DNA of 64,000 bases from Corylus avellana (lineage: Eukaryota > Streptophyta > Magnoliopsida > Fagales > Betulaceae). The stretch spans positions 14,496,919 through 14,560,918 of the forward strand of contig NC_081545.1 in the NCBI RefSeq assembly GCF_901000735.1, in the 5' to 3' direction. The translations under genes and the position numbers were made by a program. Positions 34,986 to 49,153 of the stretch are shown here, piece by piece (the stretch's first letter is position 1; the number at the start of each line of letters is the position of its first letter). The notes under the pieces are model-generated. The model had not been told where the DNA came from, ran no database searches, and saw nothing but the letters and a program-made list of their open reading frames with translations.

Positions 34986-35550
34986 GGGGACAGTAGTGAG
35001 AAGGACAACAGTCTAGCTGAAGACGTTAAACTTAGCTTTTTTAGGGAGGCAACGAAGAAGAAAAAAAAAAGACAAATATGCCATTGTTGTTCATTCTAAT
35101 AAGGATTTCAATGAACTTTGAGACATGGCACATTAGAATAATTGGAAGCTTCATATTTATGTGCTAGTTCACTTTACCTTGTTTTCAAACTTGTGATGTC
35201 TTAGCATGTCTTTTGTTAGTAATTAAATTTTAAAATTTCAATTCATTGTGAAGATCGAGTTTATTTTTTTAAGCTTGCTAATGAATGAGAATCATGGTTT
35301 TGAATGATACCTTAATTTTCAGATAGCATAAACTCTTGCAAGATGTTTGTGGGTAACATTTCTAGAAAACCCTCACAAGACTTCACTCGTCCACTAGGGA
35401 ATTCCTAGGGGTTTAAAAGGCTTGTTGCATACGCTAAATGCAATCGTACATCCCACGAAAGAAGGATTTATCTTTTGTTTTATGTTTTTTTTCATTTTTG
35501 TTTTTAGTTTTGTATTGCTAAGGGACTAGCAATATGTAAGTTTCGGGGTG

Positions 35551-36916
35551 TGATAAGTGCTAAAATATTCATTTTTTCAGCCCTTATCTTACATGTTTTA
35601 ATCCTTTGGTTGTAGTTAATTAGGCCATTTTAATTCATTTTTGTGTTCTTCATATTTTTACAGGCTTTTGGAAGAAAGTGAAGTAAAACTGGGTGATTTA
35701 GGCTCAAAAAGAGAAGATGAAAAAATTGGAGCTCCTGGTACTGCGATCAATCGCATGGTACCTGTGATTGAGCGCAATACCAGAGAAGATGCTGCACGAG
35801 CCAGGCTAGGAGCAATCAAGCGCAGGCCAAAAGAAGGATCGATCGCAGACCTGCGATCGAGCGCACCCGTGTGCAGGAGGCATTCCAAGTGGCAGCTATA
35901 ATGTCCCTATTTCCATATTAGGGTTTTTCAAACTCCAAATTGTAATAGGATTGAAACCCTACGAAATCCGTAGGGTTTACAACTTTTCCAATGACTTCTA
36001 AAGCCTATAAATAGACTCCTAAGCCTTTAGAATAAGGAGGCTTGGAGAAGGGAGAAGGGAGAAGAATAGGAGCTCTCAAGTCAAGTCTCGGGTTTATTCT
36101 TTCTTTTCTTTTATTTTATGAAGATGTTTAATATGAACTCTATGTGTAGCTAATTTATTTAGTAGGGCTAAATTGAAGCCCTACTTATGTTTAGTTAATA
36201 TTTCAATATTGGCGCCTTTGTGATGGTTATGTTGTGCTATTTAACTTGGTTAATTCCTGCTTTCATGAATTCCTCATATGTGTGTGCCTGCTCAACATAT
36301 GCATGTGGTATGGACTAGTTAATTAAATCAATTTGGATGATCGAGTCTTGGGTTTAATGTAAGTAACAAAAGAAATTCACACCGGGTTCTTGGGTTAATC
36401 AACATGGGGAACCGAGAGTAGACACCCATGCCCTAGGCCTCATGTGTTTGTCGATTTTCATAGTTTTATGCTTTCTTAAAGAACAACTTAGTAGACACCC
36501 ATGCTAAATCCTTTAAGAAAGAAAAGAATTAGAGTAGACACACATGCCTAATTCATTGCTTAGGGAAATCAATAGCTTAAGAAGTAGACACCCATGCCCT
36601 TAAGTTGGCAAACATTAAGTACTCATAATATGATTGGATCATTGGCATATTGTTATATTATCTAAGTATAATTAATGGTGGATATCAAAGCCCTGTCTTT
36701 ACCTTTACCTTTTCATTTGTCTTTAGATCTTTTTATTTCTTTTTCACAATATCAATTCCGTGACAAGTTGATATTTTAATTAATTTAAAACAAAATCACA
36801 ATCCTCGTGGGATCGATCTGTACTTGCTGCACTATACTATTGTTTTGATCTTGTGCACTTGTGAGTTAAAACGTACTAAATATTATCTATTAATTTAGGT
36901 AGTATTTGGCACAACA
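35551..36916 (+). repeat. Athila-like LTR (right), copy 1
   Basis: Starts TGATAAGTGC after AAGTTTCGGGGTG (a mutated polypurine tract) and ends GCACAACA. The TATA box is at 36006 and a GATCGA/GAGCGCA array at about 35740-35875. It is clearly diverged from the left LTR and the 5-bp flanks do not match (AGCCG versus CACAC), so the pair is probably a recombinant or two partial elements. Confidence 0.7.
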
Positions 36917-37511
36917 CACACCAGTCCTGGTATTCTAGCCATAACTTCTTCAACTGAGCTCCAAATGACGTAAACTCAACAGCTCTGGAAAGCCCTTTCC
37001 TGGATATACAATTTTTCATCTAATGAGCATCTTCCAATTCGAAAGTTTGCTAGGTCAAAAGGGCTCTAAACTTTCTGCAAAAATCAACCGCATCCTTACG
37101 GGATTCAAACCTTTTTTATGGGAATTGGGCAGTAATTCCCTGTTTTCTCATCACTTATCCCATTAGGATGCTCAAGTGACGGGAATTTCATTTTCAAATG
37201 ACCTAATCACTTCCAAGTGATACCCAATGGATGTCTGAGTGAAGTCCAGGTACCGGAACAATGTAGAACAATTCCATAAACACATCCAATGATTTTCCAA
37301 GAGCAATGGGAAGATAAAGCAAGGAAGAAAACCAAGATACCATGGAAACTGTACCTCACATCTTGACGTGCATCCAACGGAGACAACATCCTTCTTCTCA
37401 TCAAAACGGGAAATGAACCGCATCATGACGTGAAGAGTAAAGTCAACTCACCCTCATTATGAGTCCATCTTGATGAGGCATCTAACGAGGAAGTTGGGAG
37501 TTCCTTCTATG

Positions 37512-37933
37512 TGTTAAATGCCAAAATATTCATATTTTAGCCCTTAAACTTATATGTGTTAATTCCTTAGTATTGTTAGTTTGTGCTATTTTACTTCATT
37601 TTTGTATTTTCTTTGTTCTATAGGTTTTGGAAGAAAAGAAAGCGTTTCCAGAAAAGTTCAAAGCTTAAAGGGCAAATTTGGAAGACTTAGAAGATATGAT
37701 TAAGCTTAATCAGTCATAATATGATGTGGTTAAGTTTAATCAAATAAAGGAAGGGATTAAATCGGAATTTCTCAAATTGGAGTCAAAATCGGATTGGGTT
37801 CAAATTTGGATTCTGCACACGTCTCGATATTTTGACCATAACTTTCAGTTCAAATATCCGATTGAGGTGATTCAAGCGTCATTGGAAAGCTAACTCAAAA
37901 TGATACAAATTATTGTGAAATATTTTCCTAATT
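37512..37933 (+). repeat. Start of a second Athila-like LTR, cut by the gap
   Basis: Begins TGTTAAATGCC and matches the first 422 bp of the 5' LTR at 49749. The sequence then stops at the N block. Confidence 0.85.
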
Positions 37934-38033
37934 NNNNNNNNNNNNNNNNNNNNNNNNNNNNNNNNNNNNNNNNNNNNNNNNNNNNNNNNNNNNNNNNNNN
38001 NNNNNNNNNNNNNNNNNNNNNNNNNNNNNNNNN
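37934..38033. other. Assembly gap, 100 N
   Basis: Exactly 100 Ns joining the end of duplicated block 1 to the interior of an inverted LTR element, two sequences that are not contiguous in any other copy here. Confidence 0.99.
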
Positions 38034-41000
38034 TTGAATTGCCATTGGCTTTCACCAAGACCAAAATTTAGAATTATTCTAATCAAATATGCATTTATTT
38101 TAATGCATTAAAACACATCTTCAACAAAGACATTCTTGTATTATTGTCTTTTCATCAAGAGCCACAAACATATGTATTTAGAATTGTAAATTGTGCTTTG
38201 ATTTTGGTAAATGACAAAAGCATTTAACAATTATAAATATACGTATACTTATTTATAGCAATTGATGTAAAAAGAAATATTGTTTTTGGTTTTAAATGCA
38301 GAAGGAATCTTCTTTTTACGAATCCCGTAGTCATCAACCTGATGAGGTCAATGAGCTTTTGCTTTTAAACAAAGCTTGCAAAAAGGCAAATTAGGCATAA
38401 AGAGATATGGTTCTTTTTTCTTTTTTTTTTTCTTTTTTCTTTGTTCTTACACGTGAAACCTATGCAAGAAGTGAACATGCTTTTTCACTGTTGGCTAAAA
38501 AAATCACATACAACTAAATAAAATAAGTTCACAGAGACTTATCTGGCAGGGCGAGGCTTCCTTGGGAGGCGGTGTGATGCTCGGGCCTCGGGAGGTGGAG
38601 TGATCCTCAAAATATTTCTCCTCAGGAAATTTGCTCCTTAGATTTTTTGCTTCTCAGATTTTTGACTCGGAAATCTCTCGAAAATTCATCCACGGACTCT
38701 TGGAATTTTCTTCGAAAAATTTATGAGTTTGTCTAAGAATTTCGGTTTGAGTTTTTTCTGCACAAAAGGAGAAAGACACCAAGCAAGTGCATGCATCCAA
38801 GCAATATAATAACGAATTGAGCATTAATAAACCTAGAAAATTATTTTCGTTTTGGTTCCTTGAAAGCTAAGGACTTGGTGCTCTCAAAGTAGTTGGCTCT
38901 TGGGATTTTTTCCTCGGAATTGTTCCCTCGGAGTTGTGACTCTCGGGATTCTTCCTCGGAATTTTTCCCTTAAGAGTTCTCTTGAGATCCTCGGAATTTT
39001 TCCCTTAAGAGTCGTCTCTTGAGATTTTTCCTCGGAATTTTTCCCTGAGTTATGACTCTCGGGATTCTTCCTCAGAATTTTGCAGGATGACCCATCCTCG
39101 GGAATTTGACTTTTTGGACTCTCGGAATTTTTCTTTGGAAAATTTCTCGGAGTTTGTCTAGGAGTTTAATTCTCGGACTCTCGGATTTTTTCTGCACAAA
39201 ATGAGAACAAGTGCATGCATCCAAGCAAAATATAATTGATAATTATAAATCCGAGAAGAAGGGTCGGTGAACCTGAGTTTAGGTTGGCGACCCGAGGTTG
39301 TTTTGCCGAAGGTCAGACTTGGCAAGACTTGGTGTCCGGCAAACCTGAAGTGGTGATCGGCACAGACTGAGGGGTTGGCCACACCTAAGCTTAGAAGCTT
39401 TGTGACTCGGCACACCTGGTAATTCAGTGGACTCGGGCCTCGGGTCTCTTCAGCCTCAGGCCTCGGGTCTCGGCTCTTTGCAGACTCAGGTCTCGGCTCT
39501 CTTCAGCCTTAGGCCTCGGGTCTCAGCTCTCTGCAGACTCAGGTCTCGACTCTCTTCAGCCTTAAGCCTCGGGTCTCAACTTTCTGCAGACTCAGGCCTC
39601 GGGTCTTGGCTAACTCAGTAGACGGGCCTCGGCTCTCAGCAGACTCGGGTCTCGGCTCTTTGCTGACTTGAGCCTTAAGCCTCGGCTGGTGAGACTCAGC
39701 TCTCGGCTCTCTTCAGCCTCGGGCCTCGGATTTCTTCAGACTCGGGCCTCGGATTTCTGCAGACTCGGGCCTCGGATTTCTGCAGACTCAGGCCTCGGAT
39801 TTCTACAGACTCGGGCCTCGGATTTCTTCAGACTCGGGCCTCGGATTTCTTCAGACTCGGGCCTCGGATTTTTTCCTAGGATGACCCATCCTCTCTTGCT
39901 TTGGGCAACGCTGCACTAAGGCGGGGCGGATATGAACCTGAGTCTAGTTCGCCAACATTAGACGCGAGGTCCGGTGATCCTCGAGACAACCCATTCAGAT
40001 GGACCTGAGGCTCGATGACTGAGGAGGGCTCGTTCATGGTGAGCCTGAGGCTGGGTTGGCGCTTCGACGGCCACAGTGACCCAATGTCCGAAGCAGGCTC
40101 GTTCATGGTGAGTCCGAGACCGGGTCGGCGCTTTGACGACAACTCGGTGACCCACTGTCTGAGGCAGGCTCATTCATGGTGAGTCCGAGACCGGGTCGGC
40201 GCTTTGACGACAACTCGGTGACCCATTATCTGAGGTAGGCTCATTCATGGTGAATCCGAGACTGGGTAGACGCTGGCGTTTTCTGAGGCTAGGTTGCGTT
40301 GCGCGAGGCCTGTTCGTTCGCCGCTAGTCTGCAGGAGAGGTCGCTGCTAAGCGTGAGAACCTGCATGGGTTATTCAAGAAAAGCTTTTTCTCCAAACGTT
40401 GTAGAAGACAACAAGAATAATGACATAATTGTAAATTGTGAATTGCAAATTTACGATATAAAGATATACAAAATATCTTCTCTTAGTGCCTGGCACTATG
40501 TGGTTTTGTGTGTGAATGCGCACAAAATAAGAAGCAACTTAATTGTTTTTCTTTTCTTATGAGAAGGCACACGTCATACGCATTTCCTCAAAATAATAAT
40601 GAGGGCTCGGTGACCCATAGTCCGAATAAGGCTCGGCGAACTCAGCAGGCAGGCTCGCCGAGTTTGGCAATCTCGGCGGAGTTCACTGGAGGACTCGCTG
40701 AGGGACTCGCTAGGCTCGCTGGAGAGCTTACTGCACTCGCCGGAGTCGGAGTCCGGCAAACCTGGGTTGAGACTATGGAGTCCTCTGCGGGATCCATGGC
40801 TTGCTGGTTTTGCTTGTGGCGACCCTGCACATCGTCCATGTGGAGTGGCATGTAGATCGTCGGTCGCAAAGATGCGACCAGCAAGTGGGTGGACCTTCTT
40901 TGGACATTGCACATCTTTTTCGATTTCTTTCTCCCTGCAGAAACAGTAGAAAACGAAAAACAAGTATGCACCCCCCTTATCTCCGTAAAATTGAGGTGCG

Positions 41001-42261
41001 TTAGTTTCTGAAAGCAAAACATGAAAAAAGCCATGCAAATCGTGGGGTCACGCCTGTAAATGTTGGCTTACTAACCGCCTAGCTTTGCATGAAAGTGGGT
41101 ACCAGTTAAGGAGAGTTCTCCTCAAACTCAAAGTGTTGGTCAGGAGTAGCCATGCGCAATAGCATGACTTTTGCAAATATTAAAGCTAAACATGCCATCA
41201 CGTGGGCCTATCTTGATAAGGTACCACGTATTATATATATTTTACCACATATTATTGTAACAAAGAGAAAAGCCAAGTAAAAAGTGAACTTATCTTTGAT
41301 TATCGTCCGACCTAGGGAACTGAAAGCTTTCTTTTTGCTTACTTTCTGATTGCTACAGTGGAGATTGTCCCTACACAGTCCGGTCGAGAAGTTGCATTTA
41401 CCCCTCACTTTTACGGTATGAACCAACGTAGAAGTTGAGGTTGGACCCCAGAGTGGGGGCCAAAGTGTCAGCGAACGTCTTTCCTTAAAATAGGAAAATA
41501 AAAATTGCAGGACTGCCATTCAGAGCCCCGGGACACATATTCTCCTTCGCTTCTATACTTTTCTGCGGTAGATCAGGTGAATCTGATGTTGACGACGCAG
41601 ATCGCTACAAAGGGGATCCGGGATAGATGAATGTAGGTCTACGCATATCCGTTGGATACGTGTAGATCTGGTGAAAACAAACTAGTGATGCAAATCGCCA
41701 TGGGGTGGATCTATCTGTGATTATAGATTTGTGTCGATTTGATTTCGGCTGGTTGATGTATCGCCCAAACGCTTGACCACCACCATAACGGATTTTGATT
41801 TTGCAAGAACCTAGTCGGTTCCCACAGACGGCGCCAAACTGTTGAAGCATTTTTTGGATCTAACAGTCTCCGTTTGGTGTGATCTTCACGTTCTTCGAGG
41901 TGTCTCTAATCAACGACCTTCGGGCTTCTACAAAATAATAAGAGCGTCAAAGGGGTCTACGGGGAAAGCCCCGTAGACCCTCCGATGCTTAAGTTAGCAG
42001 TCGTATATAGGGTCAAAATGTAGCAGAGCTAGCAATGTATTGAGAAATAATGACCGATCCCCCTTTACCTCTGTCTTGAGTTCTCTTTTATAAGGTTTTA
42101 TCTCTGTAACTGCTTCCTTGATCTTCTCCCTTCAGATGATTGAAGAATCATTTGAAATAGTGGGGAGATAATGTGAGGTAGTTGAGATAACGTAGGACCT
42201 TATGAGATAATGTAGGGTTGTTGAGAGATAGTGGGACCCATAGTGGATTTTATCCCCAACA
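38034..42261 (-). mobile_element. Inverted, gap-truncated second copy of the non-coding LTR element
   Basis: The reverse complement corresponds to 14957 through about 19800 of the intact element, with shorter minisatellites and a deletion of roughly 430 bp that removes the small frame at 18074. It contains the 5' LTR (41840-42261, 422 bp), the primer binding site (41819-41836) and the conserved 16.2-kb frames. The 3' half is lost in the gap. The element abuts ATATC (42262-42266), the inferred right target duplication; the same site is uninterrupted at 30011 in block 1. Confidence 0.9.
41840..42261 (-). repeat. 5' LTR of the inverted non-coding element
   Basis: 422 bp, ending TATCCCCAACA on the plus strand. 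It keeps the 10-bp hairpin stem with a different loop. It is about 20 bp shorter than the LTRs of the intact element because of small deletions in the upstream half. Confidence 0.9.
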
Positions 42262-43158
42262 ATATCCAAGACAAAAAAAAAAAACAATTTCAACAAACAA
42301 TCAAACTATCTTTATTATCACAAATAGATCCAATTATACATCAACAAAACATAAACATATATACAAGTTCACTAATACAAGAGACAAACACTTGCTCAAT
42401 CCGAGTCAACACCATCATGACTGCCCGACTTCTCCACACTAACTGCAAATGATAAAACAAACAATCAGCAAACATGATAGAATCTTATCAAGTCCTAAAC
42501 ATTGAGCAACATCAATGTATCTGAAGGTCATTCACAAACAAATAAAACAATTTCTCACGTTGCCAAACACTAAAAACGACTCCTAAACAACAACTTCAAC
42601 TTTTCTCCACTACCAACATATATATATATATATATATATATATGTCCATTCAATATTGGATTGAATAAAAACAAACTGATCAAATAAATCCTACCAGCTT
42701 CAAAAAAATATGGTAAGAGTAAATATGCAAAGCTCCAACCCGTAACTACTACCAAACCAACCAAGAATAACCAATTTTAACAAAAGTTGCAATATCATTC
42801 CAAATTCCAATGACAATCAATACAAAAACCCAAACACAAATATAGTGGTGCACATATATGTACGATTATGCTGAACCTCGTGAACAATGTATTGCTAAAT
42901 GAGACTTTTGTGCAGACCGGTTCCCCTGTTGGCTTCCAGTGTGATCGTCGTCCTCAACTTCTAATCTTACGTCCTCTACACATTATGTTGCAAATGTGTT
43001 ATACACTGTGGTAGAAAGATACGCACAAAGTATGATTATCAAACAATTACTAACCGTTAAAATGATCGACATGGAACATGAATGTGTTAACAAAAGAAAA
43101 TCAAAAACAAAAAAGAATATAGCATTACCTAATCGACTCCCTATTGAGGATCTCACCC

Positions 43159-43638
43159 TCACATGGCGTGGGACTCTATGTTTGGCGGAGCCTTACGTTG
43201 AGTCACCTCGGGCGTAGAGCTCGCCTGCACCATGGACTCAAGCAAACAAAAACAGGCCTCATACGCAGCATCTTTTGCTGCCATCTAAGCATCTTTTGTT
43301 GCCATCTACGCAGCAATCTGCTCTCGCTGTGCAGCCAACAGCGCATCCATCTGTTCTTTCTGTGCAGCCGAATGTGCCTTGTGTTGTTCCCCCTCAGCTT
43401 CAAGTGCTCTTTCAATTATTTGTGAGACTGTCGAGTTCCTACAGTTCAGTGATCGTGCAGGTGTTGGTTTATAATACAAATGGATGGTGTCGCGCACTGG
43501 TAAAATCCCCAGTCAAATCCCTCTAACCCGGCCAGCATATTCAAGCTTATTGTTGTGTGCTTGGGTATATGCGTCGTTCGGTGCTCACTGTACTGTCCCT
43601 TGGGTCACCCTTGACGATGTTGCAGAGTCAATTGGCAT
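43159..43638 (-). pseudogene. EnSpm transposase C-terminal remnant, copy 2
   Basis: Same frame and decay as 30901-31380 with a few substitutions; the offset is a constant 12,258 bp. Confidence 0.55.
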
Positions 43639-43838
43639 TAGCTCCTAGATCCTCTCATGTAGGTTACTTTAAAATTTGGTGTGTTATCTAAGTGTTAATC
43701 ATAAATAAGTTATCACACACATAGTAATCAAGATAAGGGGTAAATAGCATACAACTCTCTCATGAAACTCCTGATTTTGAAAGGTACCATCTTTCTTTTG
43801 GTGGGTCATGATGTAATTCTGCGCTCGCACAGGAGCCG

Positions 43839-45192
43839 TGATAAGTGCTAAAATATATATATTTTAATCCCTAAAGTATGTTAATCTCTTAGTCGTGTTA
43901 TTTTGTGATGTTTTGTTTCCTTTTTGTGTTTTTGTCATATTTTAGGTGTTTGAAGAAAATGAAGTGTTTCTGGAAAGTTTCAAGTATAAAAGACCAATTT
44001 TGAAAAAAGTTGGAGCCAGGATCGAGCGCACCCCACCTAGGCTCGAGCGCAGCAGCGATCGAGCGCCAGAATATAAGGAGTGAGCGCATTAGCGCTCGCG
44101 AGTACAAGAAGGAGGCTCAAGTGCATCAGCGCTTGAGCGCAGAAGAGGAACAATCGATTGCAGGAATGCGCTCGAGCGCACAACTTTGGGATCGAGTGCA
44201 CTCTAGCGCCCAGCTACGGCCACAACTCCTTTTCCACTTAGAATTAGGTTTTCAAAGTCTTAATTGGACTAGAAGTTAGACCTCCAATTTTATTAGGTTT
44301 TCTAGAGCTTTTAGAGTTTTCCTAAGCCTATAAATTGACATCTAGACTACACAATTCAAGAGAGGAGAATTTGAAGCTACTTCCAGGAGTCGCTTCTGGT
44401 TTCTTCTTTTCTTTTCTTCTCTTTTTAGTTTTATTATGGGTAGCTAAATATTTTGTTAGGGGCTAGATTGAAGTCCTAATCATGTCTTTTTAGGATTTCA
44501 ATATCGGCGCCTTTGTTACATTCATATTTTGGTATATTTAAATTGGTTATTTTCCGATTAATTGAATTCCTCATGTGAATGTACCTAATCATCATATGCA
44601 AGTGTTTGGATTTGTTATTTAAGTAAATTTGGATGACCGAGTCTTGGGCTTAATAAAGTGACAAAAGAATCTCATCACGGGTTCTTGGGGTAATAAACAT
44701 GGAGAACCGGGAGTAGATACCATGCCCTAGGCTTCATGTGTTTGTCGATTTCCATAGATTTATACTTTCTTAAAGAGCAAATTAGTAGATCTCATGCTAA
44801 ATCATTTACAAAAAAAACAAACAATTATAGTAGATACCATGTCTAATTTATTGCTTAGGGAGATAAATAGTTTAAGGAGTAGATACCATGCCCTTAGATT
44901 GGCAAGCATTAAATATATCAGTATGATTGGAACATTGGCATATTGTTATCTTCATTAGTCTAATTAGTGGTAGATGTCAAAACCCTAACCCTTTCGTTAT
45001 TTTTATCTTTTCAATATTTCAATTCGTGACAATTCTAATATTTAATTTGGAAAATCAATTTTAAGCACAATCAACAATCCTCGTGGGAATGATCTCGTAT
45101 TTGCCTAACTATACTATCGTTTTGATCCTGTGCACTTGCGAGTAAAACGTAGCAAATACTCGCCTATTAATTTATGTGGGTATTTGTCACAA
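43839..45192 (+). repeat. Athila-like LTR (left), copy 2
   Basis: As 31581-32956 but with the TA tract reduced to about five units and a 3-bp loss at the 3' end. Confidence 0.75.
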
Positions 45193-45737
45193 GTTTTTGA
45201 TGCCTTTGCCGGGGATTGTTCAATTTTGTTTAGAATTTTTTTTCCCATAGTTTATTAATTTTGTTTAATTTCAAATCTCTATTTTCCGGTTCCAGGTATT
45301 TGGGTTCCATTTTGCAGCGGTGTGATTGAGCGCACTTCCTTTGCGATCAAGTGCATTGCTGCAGGGCTATCAAGCGCAAAGCTACCTAGCAGCTATATAA
45401 CAGCCGTGCCCGAGTATGATTGAGCGCACCTTGCTGTGCGCACGATCGCACCAATGCCTGTGCACCTTTGTGCGAGCGAGCGCACCCACGCACACACACA
45501 CACCTCTGCACGAGTGCGATCGAGCGCACCCTTCAGTGCGATTGAGCGCACGCATGTTGATTCCTGCACTTCGGGCTAGTTACAATTTTTTCCTTTTTCA
45601 TTTTAATTTTGTTTTTATTTTCCTTTTGTTATTTTACTAATGTGGAGAGACAATCCACCACGGATACAAAGACCTATGAAGAGTTCCTTCAATCCCCAAA
45701 ACCTATTGTGTAGAGCAATTACAATTTAGCCCCACAT

Positions 45738-46085
45738 TTGCCCAATATGGGCCCACACTATAGAGGCACACCTACTGAGGATCCATATCTCCATATACAA
45801 GATTTCTTTGATCTCTGCAGGACTCAGAATATGCAGGGTTTAACTGTGGAAGGAATCAGGTTATTCCTCTTTCCTTTCTCTTTAAAAGATAATGCTAAGT
45901 TATGGTTCAATTATTTGGCTGCAGGTTCTATTCACAACTGGGAGAAGTTGGCCACAAAATTCTTAAAGAAGTTCTTCCCAGCCCAAAAGACAAGGCAATT
46001 GAGGGGGGAGATTTTGAAATATTGTAAAAGAAATAATAAAGAAAGGTTTAGGGTTTTGACATCCACCCTTAATCAGGCTAATTAA
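45738..46085 (+). pseudogene. Truncated Athila-like gag, copy 2
   Basis: Same 115-codon chimeric frame as in copy 1, with Ala for Pro in the segment NYLAAGSIHNWEK. The switch to antisense LTR is at about 46015; the inverted LTR runs to 47176. Confidence 0.8.
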
Positions 46086-47176
46086 GATAACAATATGCCA
46101 ATGTTCCAATCATACAGGTATATTTAATGGTTGCCAACCTAAGGGCATGGTATCTACTCCTTAAGTTATTGATCTCTCTAAACAATAAATTAGGCATGGT
46201 ATCTACTCTAATTCTTTTCTTCCCCAAAGGATTTAGCATGTATCTACTCTAATTCTTTTCTTCCCCAAAGGATTTAGCATGTATCTACTAAATTGTTCTT
46301 TAAGAAAGCATAAATCTATGGAAATCGACAAACACATGAAGCCTGTGGCATGGTATCTACTCCTAGTTTTCCATGTTGATTACCCCAAGAACCCGTGATG
46401 AGATTCTTTTGTCACTTTATTAAGCCCAGGACTCGGTCATCCAAATTGGCTTAAATAACACCCAAATATATGCATATTATGATCAAGCACATTCAAATGA
46501 GAAATTCAATTAACTAGAAAATATTCAATTTAAATATACCAAAATATGATTGTCACAAAGGCGCCATTATTGAAATCCTAAAAAGACATGATTAGGGCTT
46601 CAATGTAGCCTCTAACAAAATATTTAGCTACACACAATTAAAATAAATAAAATAAAAGAAGAAACTGAAAACGACTCCTGGAAGTAGCTCCAAATTCTCC
46701 TCTCTAGAATTGTCTATTTTTCTGTGATGCATAGAGGTCTATTTATAGGCTTAGGAAAACCCTAGAAGCTCTAGAAAACCTAATAAACTTGGAGGTCTAA
46801 CTTCTAGTCCAATTAGGACTTCGAAAACCGAATCATACATGGAATAAGAAGTCTGGTCGCATCTGGGCACCCCTAAGTGCGCTCGATCCCATGTGGCTGC
46901 GCTCAATCATTCCTCTTGTACACTCGAGCCTGCTTCTTGTACGCTCGATCACTGCTGGTGCTCAATCCTTAAAATGTAGGTTATGAGTGCGCTCAAGCGC
47001 ACTACTAGGGGCTTTCAACTTCTTTGCAAATTTGCATATTCAAACTGCTGTTTTCTCTCAATGACGTGCAAAACACAAAAACACCAAAACTAACCAAAAA
47101 ATCAAAAAATAACAAAGTTAAGAGCTTAACAAATACAAGTTATGGGATCCAAGTATATAATATTTGGCACTCATCA
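46016..47176 (-). repeat. Inverted, truncated Athila-like LTR, copy 2
   Basis: As 33781-34985, lacking the 46-bp segment. Confidence 0.75.
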
Positions 47177-47755
47177 GGGGACAATAGTGAGAAGGACAAC
47201 AGTCTAGCTGAAGACGTTAAACTTAGCTTTATTAGGGAGGCAACGAAGAAGAAAAAAAAAAAAAAAAAAAAAGACAAATATGCCATTGTTGTTCATTCTA
47301 ATAAGGATTTCAATGAACTTTGAGACATGGCACATTAGAATAATTGGAAGCTTCATATTTATGTGCTAGTTCACTTTACCCTGTTTTCAAACTTGTGATG
47401 TCTTAGCATGTCTTTTGTTAGTAATTAAATTTTAAAATTTCAATTCATTGTGAAGATGGAGTTTATTTTTTTAAGCTTGCTAATGAATGAGAATCATGGT
47501 TTTGAATGATACCTTAATTTTCGGATAGCATAAACTCTTGCAAGATGTTTGTGGGTAACATTTCTGGAAAACCCTCACAAGACTTCACTCGTCCACTAGG
47601 GAATTCCTAGGGGTTTAAAAGGCTTGTTGCATACGCTAAATGCAATCGTACATCCCACGAAAGAAGGATTTATCTTTTGTTTTATGTTTTTTTTTTTCAT
47701 TTTTGTTTTTAGTTTTGTATTGCTAAGGGACTAGCAATATGTAAGTTTCGGGGTG

Positions 47756-49153
47756 TGATAAGTGCTAAAATATTCATTTTTTCAGCCCTTATCTTACATG
47801 TTTTAATCCTTTGGTTGTAGTTAATTAGGCCATTTTAATCCTTTGGTTGTAGTTAATTAGGCCATTTTAATTCATTTTTGTGTTCTTCATATTTTTACAG
47901 GCTTTTGGAAGAAAGTGAAGTAAAACTGGGTGATTTAGGCTCAAAAAGAGAAGATGAAAAAATTGGAGCTCCTGGTACTGCGATCAATCGCATGGTACCT
48001 GTGATTGAGCGCAATACCAGAGAAGATGCTGCACGAGCCAGGCTAGGAGCAATCAAGCGCAGGCCAAAAGAAGGATCGATCGCAGACCTGCGATCGAGCG
48101 CACCCGTGCGCAGGAGGCATTCCAAGTGGCAGCTATAATGTCCCTATTTCCATATTAGGGTTTTTCAAACTCCAAATTGTAATAGGATTGAGACCCTACG
48201 AAATCCGTAGGGTTTACTACTTTTCCAAGGACTTCTAAAGCCTATAAATAGACTTCTAAGCCTTTAGAATAAGGAGGCTTGGAGAAGGGAGAAGGGAGAA
48301 GAATAGGAGCTCTCAAGTCAAGTCTCGGGTTTATTCTTTCTTTTCTTTTATTTTATGAAGATGTTTAATATGAACTCTATGTGTAGCTAATTTATTTAGT
48401 AGGGCTAAATTGAAGCCCTACTTATGTTTAGTTAATATTTCAATATTGGCGCCTTTGTGATGGTTATGTTGTGCTATTTAACTTGGTTAATTCCTGCTTT
48501 CATGAATTCCTCATATGTGTGTGCCTGCTCAACATATGCATGTGGTATGGACTAGTTAATTAAATCAATTTGGATGATCGAGTCTTGGGTTTAATGTAAG
48601 TAACAAAAGAAATTCACACCGGGTTCTTGGGTTAATCAACATGGGGAACCGGGAGTAGACACCCATGTCCTAGGCCTCATGTGTTTGTCGATTTTCATAG
48701 TTTTATGCTTTCTTAAAGAACAACTTAGTAGACACCCATGCTAAATCCTTTAAGAAAGAAAAGAATTAGAGTAGACACCCATGCCTAATTCATTGCTTAG
48801 GGAAATCAATAGCTTAAGAAGTAGACACCCATGCCCTTAAGTTGGCAAACATTAAGTACTCATAATATGATTGGATCATTGGCATATTGTTATATTATCT
48901 AAGTATAATTAATGGTGGATATCAAAGCCCTGTCTTTACCTTTACCTTTTCATTTGTCTTTAGATCTTTTTATTTCTTTTTCACAATATCAATTCCGTGA
49001 CAAGTTGATATTTTAATTAATTTAAAACAAAATCACAATCCTCGTGGGATCGATCTGTACTTGCTGCACTATACTATTGTTTTGATCTTGTGCACTTGTG
49101 AGTTAAAACGTACTAAATATTATCTATTAATTTAGGTAGTATTTGGCACAACA
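47756..49153 (+). repeat. Athila-like LTR (right), copy 2
   Basis: As 35551-36916 with an added 31-bp tandem duplication containing TCCTTTGGTTGTAGTTAATT near 47820-47865. Confidence 0.75.

Larger units (their letters stand above)
30011..37933. repeat. 7.9-kb duplicated block, copy 1
   Basis: Nearly identical to 42262-50170 (about 99% by eye). Differences include a 46-bp segment present only here (about 34747-34792), a 31-bp tandem duplication only in copy 2 (about 47820-47865), a longer TA tract here (31594-31624) and scattered single bases. It ends at the N gap, 422 bp into an LTR. Confidence 0.95.

Noticed and set aside
39427..39919. Leu/Ser/Arg-rich frames near 39.4-39.9 kb
   Set aside because: Translations of the inverted 22-bp minisatellite; both strands are open because of the repeat.
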